7,270 nucleotides of DNA from an archaeon (GTDB lineage Archaea; Thermoproteota; Nitrososphaeria; Nitrososphaerales; CADDZS01). The stretch covers positions 1 to 7,270 of the forward strand of contig JAKAPU010000141.1 in NCBI GenBank assembly GCA_021806865.1. The letters run 5' to 3'. The number at the start of each line of letters is the position of its first letter. Position 1 is the first letter of the stretch. Under the pieces are notes generated by a model. The model saw only the letters and a program-made list of their open reading frames with translations. It did no database searches and was not told the origin of the DNA. This document shows, in pieces, positions 1 through 6,482 of this stretch. The position numbers were made by a program, and so were the translations under genes.

Positions 1-252
1 TAGGAATGCAGATGTCTGGGTCGCGTAGTCCAAAGTCAGCTCGTAGTTGTCTGCTCCTTTGAGAACGTACTTCAGATCCTCAGATCCTAGGTTTCTCAGC
101 TTGATCGAACCCATGTCCGCGCTGTCAGAGTATTGCATGTCTGTCCCTATCCACTGCATTGACGGATTCGACGGCAGCGCTCCAAACGTCGTCTCCTCCA
201 CGTACTGCGCGACTTCTGCGACCTGCAGTCCGAGCGTTGGCGTGTAACTCAT
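1..252 (-). CDS. Tail tube (major tail) protein, N-terminal part, runs off the left edge
   Basis: This is the first 84 codons of a gene that continues beyond position 1. The protein begins MSYTPTLGLQVAEVAQ and has the layout of siphovirus tail tube subunits: a short lead-in, a stretch like EVAQYVEETTFGALPSNPSM, then alternating beta-strand segments (SIKLRNLGSEDLKYVLKG, NYELTLDYATQTSAFL). Tube subunits stack as hexameric rings to form the tail channel. The ATG at 252-250 is chosen because a GGAGTG Shine-Dalgarno lies at 266-261, eight bases upstream. It follows the terminator-like gene by 22 bases, the usual order of terminator then tube in siphoviruses. The tube assignment rests on the pattern and gene order, not on a diagnostic motif. 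A related beta-rich tail protein is possible. Confidence 0.72.
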   Translation of the reverse strand, partial: MSYTPTLGLQVAEVAQYVEETTFGALPSNPSMQWIGTDMQYSDSADMGSIKLRNLGSEDLKYVLKGADNYELTLDYATQTSAFL

Positions 253-274
253 CACTCATTCACTCCACTAATTT

Positions 275-775
275 TCAATTCACGACGCTCCTCCAAAGCT
301 CTATCACAAAGACACGCTCGTATCTATCGGGCGTGATCGCGGTACCTGCGGGCACATCCATCGGGCCAGCGTTGATCTTCATCAAGAGCCAGTCTCCTGA
401 TCCGTCGACTGTGCTTTGATACTGAACAACGACCTGCCTAATTGATTCGCAAATCCTAGTTACTGCGTTGTATCCAGATATGTTTGGGCTCTGGTAAGTT
501 TGCGCATTCACGCTGCAAGTGATGAAGTACTTGTGTAGCCATCTTGAGTTAGGACTGTCGCCGATATTTTGAGGGTTCACGCTGGTGTGCTGGATCGGAC
601 CGACCTCGATGTAAGGGGCGATCATGTGCTTTGACTTGCCGGCTGGATAGAGCTCGACAATGAGTCCGTTGTTTGCGACGTTCTCTGTGATCGGAGTTGC
701 GTCGTCGCTTTCATAACTTGCTTGGCTTGAGAGCACTGATTGAAGTGCTGCTAGTGGATCAGGTGTGCTCGTCAT
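275..775 (-). CDS. Putative tail terminator / tail completion protein
   Basis: The 166-residue product matches the size and position of tail terminator or completion proteins, which cap the tail tube and join it to the head neck. Its N-terminal third is polar. The middle contains a strand-rich part (GLIVELYPAGKSKHMIAPYIEVG), then a helix-like segment (YNAVTRICESIRQVVVQYQS). It ends with RYERVFVIELWRSVVN, which resembles the closing strand (aromatic-Arg, then hydrophobic, then W-R) common in this fold. The ATG at 775-773 directly follows the TAG stop of the gene before it. An AAGGTG Shine-Dalgarno at 787-782, lying inside that gene's last codons, is six bases upstream, so the two genes should be translationally coupled. 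The role is inferred mostly from synteny; no catalytic residues are expected. Confidence 0.6.
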   Translation of the reverse strand: MTSTPDPLAALQSVLSSQASYESDDATPITENVANNGLIVELYPAGKSKHMIAPYIEVGPIQHTSVNPQNIGDSPNSRWLHKYFITCSVNAQTYQSPNISGYNAVTRICESIRQVVVQYQSTVDGSGDWLLMKINAGPMDVPAGTAITPDRYERVFVIELWRSVVN

Positions 776-1174
776 CTATTCCACCTTCCCTGACGGATTG
801 ACCACGCGAAAGATCTGGGTCGCCTGTAGCGGCATTGCGCTGGCTGTGCCTTGAGATTGATAAGTTGCGGACCATACGGTGTACTTTGGTCCAGTTCCCT
901 CGTCTGGCGGTACCGCGTAGTCCGCGAAAAAGGAGCCTGTGCCGTAAATGTCCTGATATGCAGTCAGCGTCGCCTTCAGAGTCCCCATCTGTACTCCTTC
1001 GTAGACCTTGCAGGAAAGCGATTGCGGGTTTATTGCGCCGTCTCTTTGATGCAAGAAGAAAATTGAAAATCTGATCGTGCCGCCCGCCTCGATTTGCATA
1101 GGACAGCGGAGTTTCATTGTGAACAGACCGTCGCCGGTGTAGATCTTCTTGCGCGAGTAATGAGTCGTCGCCAA
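776..1174 (-). CDS. Beta-rich neck / head-tail joining-like protein (Ig-like fold suspected)
   Basis: This 132-residue protein is not confidently assigned to a family. It is strongly beta-patterned (LFTMKLRCPMQIEAGG, TIRFSIFFLHQRDGAINP, LSCKVYEGVQMG, YTVWSATYQSQ) and resembles an Ig-like sandwich in which an acquired polymer property is described by G-x-I-N-P turns. The reading frame is open back to a TTG at 1261, but that would overlap the adaptor gene by 80 bases and has no good ribosome site. I chose TTG at 1174-1172 because AGGTGAT at 1187-1181 is an excellent Shine-Dalgarno six bases upstream. The adaptor's TGA stop lies inside that site. Position between adaptor and terminator suggests a neck or head-completion role. 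A decoration protein is an alternative. Confidence 0.62.
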   Translation of the reverse strand: MATTHYSRKKIYTGDGLFTMKLRCPMQIEAGGTIRFSIFFLHQRDGAINPQSLSCKVYEGVQMGTLKATLTAYQDIYGTGSFFADYAVPPDEGTGPKYTVWSATYQSQGTASAMPLQATQIFRVVNPSGKVE

Positions 1175-1180
1175 TTCAAA

Positions 1181-1187
1181 ATCACCT
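1181..1187 (-). promoter_or_regulatory. Shine-Dalgarno AGGTGAT deciding the TTG start of the neck-like gene
   Basis: The adaptor's TGA stop (1184-1182) is contained in this site, and TTG 1174-1172 follows after six bases. A ribosome terminating on the adaptor would be placed on the next start. Confidence 0.7.
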
Positions 1188-1574
1188 ATAAGATTGGTTC
1201 CACTCGCCGAGCTCGATTCCGCCCCTTGCGTCTTCATCGGAGCGAGAGCTGATTCCTGCAAAGGTTTGCCTGAAGTTGTTCTTTAGAAATTCTTGGAACT
1301 GCTGCTCGATCTGGTTGAGCATTACTTGGTACTGCTGTTGTTCCTGCGGCGTTGCTCTGCGGAGTCTGTACCTTGCAACCACCCATCTTGATTCTAGGTC
1401 TGCGAGCGGAGTCTGAAGCTCGATCTGTAATGGAAGCGATGTAAATCTCTGAAGCCTTGTGTTGATGTGCGTGTCAATGATGCTGAGAAGGTCGGTGAGC
1501 TCACTGTCGTAGAGAGTTATTGAAGAATTGATGTTCAGTTCCTCCTTGCACTGCGAGAGCGTAGAGTAGGTCAT
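1182..1574 (-). CDS. Head-tail connector / adaptor protein
   Basis: The 130-residue, mainly helical product fits the small head-tail adaptors that bind under the portal (gp6/gp36-like group). The N-terminus MTYSTLSQCKEELNI, with SITLYDSELTDLLSIIDTHI shortly after, is typical: an opening segment, then 'Y-D-x-E-L-x-x-L' leading a long helix. A second helical part (LADLESRWVVARYRLRR, then a Gln-rich TPQEQQQYQVMLNQIEQQF) follows. The tail is polar. The frame is open to 1607, but the ATG at 1574-1572 forms a classic ATGA overlap with the stop of the glycosyltransferase gene. There is no convincing Shine-Dalgarno at normal spacing, so initiation probably depends on coupling. The family assignment comes from pattern and position. 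Confidence 0.68.
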   Translation of the reverse strand: MTYSTLSQCKEELNINSSITLYDSELTDLLSIIDTHINTRLQRFTSLPLQIELQTPLADLESRWVVARYRLRRATPQEQQQYQVMLNQIEQQFQEFLKNNFRQTFAGISSRSDEDARGGIELGEWNQSYR

Positions 1575-2377
1575 TGCGTGATTGCGACCCCCGTTCTTTC
1601 GTTCCACTTTCTTGAATGCAGGGCCTCGCGGTAAGCCTGCCTTTCTTGCGCACGTCTGCCTGTGCGCTTGAAGTTGTAGATCTTGAATTGAGTGATCTGT
1701 GCATGTTCAAGCTTGGGAGTATACGTTGAGTCGGTTACGACGTTATTCTTGTAATCAAGTATCGTCCAGTGGTTTGCACCGTAGTGCATGCCTTTCTCAA
1801 CCTTGATGATCCTGGGCTTCCAGCCTGGATTTCCTTCTTCCTCAACGTACACCCAGAAGCTCTTTTTCTCAGAGTTTGCTCTAACAAAGTCCAAACCTGC
1901 TTTTACGTCGCCGATAGGAACCTCGTCGCCGTCAATTATGAAAAGAAAACCTCCATCTCTAATGGTCTGAAACATCAGGTCACGTTTCTCCGCTTCGAGC
2001 ATTGGTCCGAATGCTGCTTCGGTATTCACGTACACGAATTTCTGCGTCATGGTGTCGCCTGTAAACCAGCGAGGATCAAAGCGCTGGCAAACATCGGAGA
2101 TTATTTCGTAAGTGTGATCCTCCGGTATTTCTTTGAAATCCAGAAACCTGCCATCCCAAAGCACGACTGCGTTCACGTACATGCAGATTGAATCAAGAGA
2201 AGAGCGCAGAAACTGATCGTCGCGGTAGATACAGTAACCTGCGACTATTGGTGTGTCAGTCTTCACCAGCAAGTAAGGAGAGGTGGCCACATGCGGCGAA
2301 AGAACATGGTCTAGTTGATGTCCTATCATATCGAGATACAGAGATTTTTCGTTCTCGCCTTGTTCTTCGATGGCCAT
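1571..2377 (-). CDS. GT2-like (GT-A fold) glycosyltransferase within the head module
   Basis: The 268-residue protein looks like a cytosolic, membrane-segment-free family 2 glycosyltransferase, which moves a sugar from a nucleotide donor to an acceptor. Key parts are the opening beta-alpha unit VAGYCIYRDDQFLRSSLDSI (residues 45-64), WDGRF (74-78) in the place of the nucleotide-contacting strand end, EKRDLMF (130-136) and a DxD-type motif in FLFIIDGDEVP (DGDE at 149-152), expected to hold the metal and donor phosphates. The C-terminal part (HWTILDYKNN; RRAQERQAYREAL) is basic and probably forms the acceptor side. The ATG at 2377-2375 is preferred over TTG 2389 and GTG 2386 because GGTGAG at 2387-2382 serves as its ribosome site and overlaps those codons. 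It sits 33 bases after the capsid gene and overlaps the adaptor by ATGA. Donor and acceptor are unknown; the capsid is an inferred target. Confidence 0.8.
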   Translation of the reverse strand: MAIEEQGENEKSLYLDMIGHQLDHVLSPHVATSPYLLVKTDTPIVAGYCIYRDDQFLRSSLDSICMYVNAVVLWDGRFLDFKEIPEDHTYEIISDVCQRFDPRWFTGDTMTQKFVYVNTEAAFGPMLEAEKRDLMFQTIRDGGFLFIIDGDEVPIGDVKAGLDFVRANSEKKSFWVYVEEEGNPGWKPRIIKVEKGMHYGANHWTILDYKNNVVTDSTYTPKLEHAQITQFKIYNFKRTGRRAQERQAYREALHSRKWNERTGVAITQ

Positions 2378-2410
2378 GTAGCTCACCAATAGTGTTTCTT
2401 TGGATTTTTC

Positions 2411-4486
2411 CTACGCCGTGTATACGTGAACGAGGGCGTTCGGTTGAAGAACGGCCGTTGCGATACGATGACTTGCGACAATCACGAGACTCCTTTCGTC
2501 AATCTTTCGCCATGTCTCTATCATGAGTTGTCTGCTCACCGCCATCGCGCAACTTCCTCCAATTCCTATCGAAGTAGGGCCACCTTTTGCCTGAGCTTTG
2601 AGGAAAACCTGTGCGTGATAGGTGGTGATCGCTGGAGAACCTGCTCCCATGCCTGTAGGAATTTTTGTGCTCCTGACTACGTCGACACCGTAGACCTGAG
2701 GAATGACTCCCTGCTGAATTGGACCAGCGCTCCCAAAGTATAGGTATTGCGAAATTGCTGTATCCTTTAGCAGGGCATCGTACTGGACAGGGTGTAACAC
2801 TGCTACAAGATCTCCTGGATTAATGGCATAACCCTTCTTCTGAATCTCTCTTAGAGCAGATGCGAGTCGTGCGCCCTTGAAAGTCATTGAGGAAGTGATC
2901 GAATTTTCCGAGGTTACGCTTTCGTCTCCATAGAGAGTATCCGCGGGGGTAGCGGCGTCGAGCGCCGCAAGTATTGTGTTGTCCTCATCGATCAGTGCGG
3001 CTGCCTGAAAAGCCCTTTCAACAGCTTGCACGACATCTGGCGTTGCGCTTTCCATTGTGACGTACGAGACTCTCTGCTTTGCTCCAGTCTCCGCCGGAGT
3101 AGCGGAAATTTCCGTTATGGTCTGACTAACATCCGTGGGTACAGTATCTTCAGTGAGACTTGCGAACTCTGGGGTTGTTATTGTGGTGAAATTGACCTGC
3201 TTTGAGCCTCTTGGGATCTCTTTAACCTGAACAAATCTTCGAAGGTTTGCTGGCAAATCTGGTGGCAGGACAATCATATCTGGAGACCAGACCTGACCCA
3301 ATGCTCCTGATGAGACTGCTGAGGAGAGGTCTTCTCTGACGTTTGCCATCTCTCTCAGTGCCTTCGCGACTTTCTCAAACCTCGCAGTTTCCTTTACCTC
3401 TGTGCTTTCCTTCACTTCTTGAACCGTTTCGGTCGAGGACACTTTCGCCTGAGGTTTGGGGATTTGCGATTCCTTCATGAGATTTGCAAATGTCTCCGCT
3501 GCCTGCTTGATCTCGCTCGCGCCTTCGAGCCTGACAGTGATTGCTTGGGATTGACTGCTGACAGATTCCTTTACTTGGGTACTTTCTTGGGCTGACATAC
3601 TCTTTTCACTTTGATTCGTTACTTGCGTCATACTGCTCTCTGAAACGCCCGTGGGAATGACTCGCACGGATACATTAGTGGAAGCGTTTGTTAGAGCGTC
3701 AGTAAAGTTTGACGCCTTCGTAACCTTCATTCCGTCGGATATCGGCGACGGATTTTGATTTGTGATTGCAAGAGGATTGACTTCAATCGGATAGTCCATC
3801 TTTGGCCTGATAGTTGATTCGGGATTTCCTACGCCGGCAGAATTCATGTTCGGCCCCTCAATTTGCGCGGCGCTGGAATTTTGGAGAGACTGCATCATTT
3901 TCGGAGCAGAGCCTTCGCCAGGAATCTCTCTTCCAATCTCGACATTTGTTTGCGTGGTCTGCGTGGGATTCTCGTTCTTCGGCGTCGCGTCGGAGGCTTG
4001 CGGTTTGCCCCTTTGATTTGGTTGCAGAGATTGACCACTTGCGAAAGTCCCGTCTTCGTTTCTCTTTGGATCAACTATCGCATCCCTGTCTGCATCGGAA
4101 TCGTCTGCCGCATCGTCGGAAAGTCTTGCTTGGCTCAGACGCGCCTCAAGTCTTGAGATTCTCTCCTCAAGCAGACTCTCTTTCGATCTCATTTGCTCTG
4201 TTTCGATTCCAAGTTCTTTAGCTGCCGCCTGAAGCTTGGAATTTGCTTCTGCCTTTGCTGCATCTGGGATCTGAGTTTGAGGGAGCCTTGCAAGAGCATT
4301 TCTTACGTGTGCGGCGTCCGGCTTGCCGTTGGGGCCTTTGTACGGAAGGTGCCTTAAAGCACGCGGTACTGTTTTCCCTTCCTCATCCTTTTTCCCGCCC
4401 TTTTCTATGTAGGCGAAAGCGTCATCTGGAAGATTGTCGATATCCTTTGCACTCCAGGATTCTTCCTTTACAACTTCTTGTGACAT
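2411..4486 (-). other. Possible internally initiated scaffold-capsid product (691 residues) nested in the fusion gene
   Basis: Met190 of the fusion is an ATG at 4486-4484 with a GGTGAT ribosome site at 4501-4496, nine bases upstream. It falls exactly at the boundary between the protease domain and the small domain that opens the scaffold region. A product starting MSQEVVKEESWSAKDIDN would lack the protease but keep the scaffold and capsid parts. Nested in-frame scaffold genes are known in other phages (lambda Nu3 within C). That the site is used here is an inference. Confidence 0.45.
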
Positions 4487-5053
4487 GGTAAAATTATCAC
4501 CGCAATTTTTCGGAACCAAAATCGATTCAGCGATGACAGCTGGGATTCTCACCGCGTTCGGTCGCAAGGCGTTCTCCCTGAGGATTCTAGCGTCCGGATC
4601 TCCAGGCAAGTCATCGTTCAAAAGAGCCAGAGCCTGAAAGTGGAGCGAGGTCGGATACTCCGTGCCAGGCGTGTTTCTTGAACCGTCGAGGTACACCCCT
4701 TCGATTGAGACAGAGTTTATCTCACCGCTCTGAATCATCTGGTTTGCCTTTCTGTCAGCAACCTGGATGATGCACTCAACCCTGCCATCCTCATACCTTG
4801 CGACAAGAACCTGATTTTCAGGGAAGGGAAGCGTTCTTCTTTCGTCGTGGTTGATGTTCAGCGGCCTTTCGGAGAGAGATGCGGCAGCCATCCTCAGCTG
4901 CTCGTCGGTGTATATCCTTCCGTTTCGATTCTTGATGTCCGCGTGGTTTGCAAGAACTTCGTAGAAGCAGACACCATCATCTTCGTGGCGCTTCAGTATC
5001 GGCCACAGCTGCTGAGCCCACTGGAAAGATTCTGTAACCAGAACTTGCTTCAA
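2411..5053 (-). CDS. Prohead protease - scaffold - major capsid protein fusion
   Basis: A single 880-residue polypeptide covers three normally separate functions. Residues 1 to about 185 resemble a prohead serine protease of the assemblin type. Candidate catalytic residues are His69 (in LNINHDE) and Ser116 (in INSVSIEG), with LHFQALALL at 137-145 as the usual following strand and His138 as a possible third member. Residues about 199-285 form a small separate domain (AFAYIEKGG, RALRHLPYKG, HVRNALARLPQT, AAAKELGIE). Residues about 288-310 are a short coiled coil, and about 310-575 are Ser/Thr/Gln/Asn-rich, like a scaffold or delta region. Residues about 585-880 are an HK97-fold capsid protein (SPDMIVLPPDLPANLRRF, GDLVAVLHPVQYDALL, GVIPQVYGVDVV, ending in VLQPNALVHVYTA). 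The TTG start at 5053 overlaps the portal stop as TTGA and has AAGGTGAT six bases upstream. No frameshift or stop interrupts it. Confidence 0.88.
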   Translation of the reverse strand: MKQVLVTESFQWAQQLWPILKRHEDDGVCFYEVLANHADIKNRNGRIYTDEQLRMAAASLSERPLNINHDERRTLPFPENQVLVARYEDGRVECIIQVADRKANQMIQSGEINSVSIEGVYLDGSRNTPGTEYPTSLHFQALALLNDDLPGDPDARILRENALRPNAVRIPAVIAESILVPKNCGDNFTMSQEVVKEESWSAKDIDNLPDDAFAYIEKGGKKDEEGKTVPRALRHLPYKGPNGKPDAAHVRNALARLPQTQIPDAAKAEANSKLQAAAKELGIETEQMRSKESLLEERISRLEARLSQARLSDDAADDSDADRDAIVDPKRNEDGTFASGQSLQPNQRGKPQASDATPKNENPTQTTQTNVEIGREIPGEGSAPKMMQSLQNSSAAQIEGPNMNSAGVGNPESTIRPKMDYPIEVNPLAITNQNPSPISDGMKVTKASNFTDALTNASTNVSVRVIPTGVSESSMTQVTNQSEKSMSAQESTQVKESVSSQSQAITVRLEGASEIKQAAETFANLMKESQIPKPQAKVSSTETVQEVKESTEVKETARFEKVAKALREMANVREDLSSAVSSGALGQVWSPDMIVLPPDLPANLRRFVQVKEIPRGSKQVNFTTITTPEFASLTEDTVPTDVSQTITEISATPAETGAKQRVSYVTMESATPDVVQAVERAFQAAALIDEDNTILAALDAATPADTLYGDESVTSENSITSSMTFKGARLASALREIQKKGYAINPGDLVAVLHPVQYDALLKDTAISQYLYFGSAGPIQQGVIPQVYGVDVVRSTKIPTGMGAGSPAITTYHAQVFLKAQAKGGPTSIGIGGSCAMAVSRQLMIETWRKIDERSLVIVASHRIATAVLQPNALVHVYTA
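4496..4501 (-). promoter_or_regulatory. Internal Shine-Dalgarno GGTGAT before Met190 of the fusion
   Basis: The hexamer matches the same anti-SD complement used by neighbouring genes (fusion start, neck gene) and has a nine-base spacer to an in-frame ATG. The codons it occupies read Gly-Asp within CGDNFT, so the match could also be chance coding sequence. Confidence 0.5.
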
Positions 5054-6468
5054 TCTGCTATCACCTTGCTTTGCTTTTCTGCTCCGCTGGGATTTTCCAT
5101 CCCTGTTTGCCCAGAAGCTAGGCCCTGCGCGTTAGCTTGTTTTGGAACGTTGAGCGGATTAGTGATCAATCCCACGTTCGGAATCGTTGCGCCATCTGGT
5201 AATGCGACTACTTGCCTCCCGGGCGTGGTGGTCGCCGTTGGAATCTCTTTCATCTGAGTTGTGAGGGCAGAGTCGTCTTCAAGCTCCCATCCGACCTTTC
5301 GGAGGATCTTTCTTGCCTCGGAGACTGTTACGAGCTTGCGGTCAAAGAACTGCCACACGTCCGATAGCTGGTACTCTGGTTCGTCTCTTGAACCCCAGTG
5401 GAGCTCGATCTTTGCTTTCTTCGGATCGAGTCCCGCCTGCGCGATTATCCTTTCGTATAGTTCAGTTTCGATTGCCTGCTTCAATCTCACCTGGAGATCT
5501 TTGACTATTAGGCCGCCTAATTCTTCGGCGATTCGAGCTGAAGCCTCGGTGAATGATGAGGAATTCATCAGGTTGTTGTAGGGAGTCTGGAGCCCGTTCT
5601 GGTACTTCTTGTCGAGGTAGATGATTAGATTTGAGATGCCTTGAGCTGGTCCGCCCTGCTCAACTGCGACATCAACTTTGGTATTAGTCGTGAATGAGGC
5701 GTCTACGTCAGGATCTTTGAGTGCATCGGCGTAGGATTGTACGAGCTCATCGCCGGCCTCGGGAAAGGAGAATACGCTTCGGGGCACGCCCTTGCGGTGA
5801 ATCATGCGGTAAATGTCGTACTCCAGACTTGCTTTGATCACATAGAGAGGGGGAATCGGCTTTCCCTTGACATCTGTGCGCGGAGCTATCAACGGCTGAA
5901 TCAGCCCGCGCCCGTACGCCTCCCTGTCAATTTGCAGCCAGGGAACATGGATAATCGTGTCAGGATCTAGGTCGTTCAGCCTGCCGCCGATCAACTGCTG
6001 AATCTTGTTGATGTCGCCGACCTCGTTTCGATAGATCTTGTAGATCGAGGATAGCTCGACCTGATTTAGCATCTGGAGGTTGTTGGGCGAAAGCATCTCG
6101 ATGAAGGTGTTTCCGCCGTAGAGAAGTTCCTTGGTTACGATTCGCAAGAGACCTGCAAGGCCCTTCTCGCCTCTTCTGTTGCCCCAGCGGATCGATCTAT
6201 TGAAATCTTCCACAAGATCGACGACCTTGCCATTAAAGTAACTTTCATCTCCGGTCGCGTAGAAGCCTTGGGAGAGAGCGGAGTTTGAGATAAAATTAAC
6301 AGCGTTGAAAATGTCCGGATCGTGGATGTAGGCGTCGATCGCGGAGCGAACATTTTCCGGCTGGAACTCGCCAATCGCGACCATGTAGTTTGGGACGATC
6401 AGCGCGTTTTCCCTTGTCGCGTGCTGCGTTCCGAGCAGCCATCCTGCAAATCTTTCTCTTAGTCCCAA
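5050..6468 (-). CDS. Portal protein (HK97/SPP1-type)
   Basis: The 472-residue product has the size and pattern of a phage portal, the dodecameric ring at one capsid vertex through which DNA is packaged and ejected. Signs include an early stretch on paired helices (DIFNAVNFISNSALSQGFY, 52-70), the wing segment GLLRIVTKELLYGGNTFIEML (106-126; the 'L-x-x-G-N-x-x-x-E' portal motif), IIHVPWLQIDREAYGRGLIQPL (172-193), a clip/stem region, and a long helix about 305-345. The last 65 residues are Pro/Gly/Gln-rich and probably flexible. The start is TTG at 6468-6466, chosen because AGGAGG at 6482-6477 lies eight bases upstream. The stop overlaps the TTG of the protease-capsid fusion. Adjacency to protease and capsid genes is the standard head-module order and supports the call. 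Confidence 0.9.
   Translation of the reverse strand: MGLRERFAGWLLGTQHATRENALIVPNYMVAIGEFQPENVRSAIDAYIHDPDIFNAVNFISNSALSQGFYATGDESYFNGKVVDLVEDFNRSIRWGNRRGEKGLAGLLRIVTKELLYGGNTFIEMLSPNNLQMLNQVELSSIYKIYRNEVGDINKIQQLIGGRLNDLDPDTIIHVPWLQIDREAYGRGLIQPLIAPRTDVKGKPIPPLYVIKASLEYDIYRMIHRKGVPRSVFSFPEAGDELVQSYADALKDPDVDASFTTNTKVDVAVEQGGPAQGISNLIIYLDKKYQNGLQTPYNNLMNSSSFTEASARIAEELGGLIVKDLQVRLKQAIETELYERIIAQAGLDPKKAKIELHWGSRDEPEYQLSDVWQFFDRKLVTVSEARKILRKVGWELEDDSALTTQMKEIPTATTTPGRQVVALPDGATIPNVGLITNPLNVPKQANAQGLASGQTGMENPSGAEKQSKVIAD
5060..5067 (-). promoter_or_regulatory. Shine-Dalgarno AAGGTGAT deciding the TTG start of the protease-capsid fusion
   Basis: It lies within the last codons of the portal gene, six bases before TTG 5053-5051. 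It explains why a TTG rather than a later ATG should begin the protein, and suggests coupling of capsid to portal synthesis. Confidence 0.75.
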
Positions 6469-6476
6469 ACTTCAAA

Positions 6477-6482
6477 CCTCCT
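6477..6482 (-). promoter_or_regulatory. Shine-Dalgarno AGGAGG of the portal gene
   Basis: A full AGGAGG eight bases before TTG 6468-6466. The TAG stop of the upstream Cys-rich frame (6483-6481) overlaps its first bases, a layout also seen at the adaptor/neck junction. Confidence 0.75.

Noticed and set aside
1175..1261. N-terminal extension of the neck-like gene from TTG 1261
   Set aside because: It would overlap the adaptor by 80 bases and has no ribosome site, whereas TTG 1174 has AGGTGAT at ideal spacing.
1769..2191. A 140-residue open frame on the plus strand opposite the glycosyltransferase gene
   Set aside because: It lies entirely antisense to a gene with a convincing protein pattern, has no ribosome site, and its product is Cys/Phe/His-rich with no recognisable fold.
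2378..2410. Possible terminator between capsid and glycosyltransferase genes
   Set aside because: On the minus strand the spacer is A-rich, not a T-run, and there is no stable inverted repeat, so transcription is expected to continue.
3814..4221. Plus-strand frame of 135 residues opposite the fusion gene
   Set aside because: It is Arg/Ser/Leu-rich and mirrors the low-complexity linker of the fusion; no start signal is seen.
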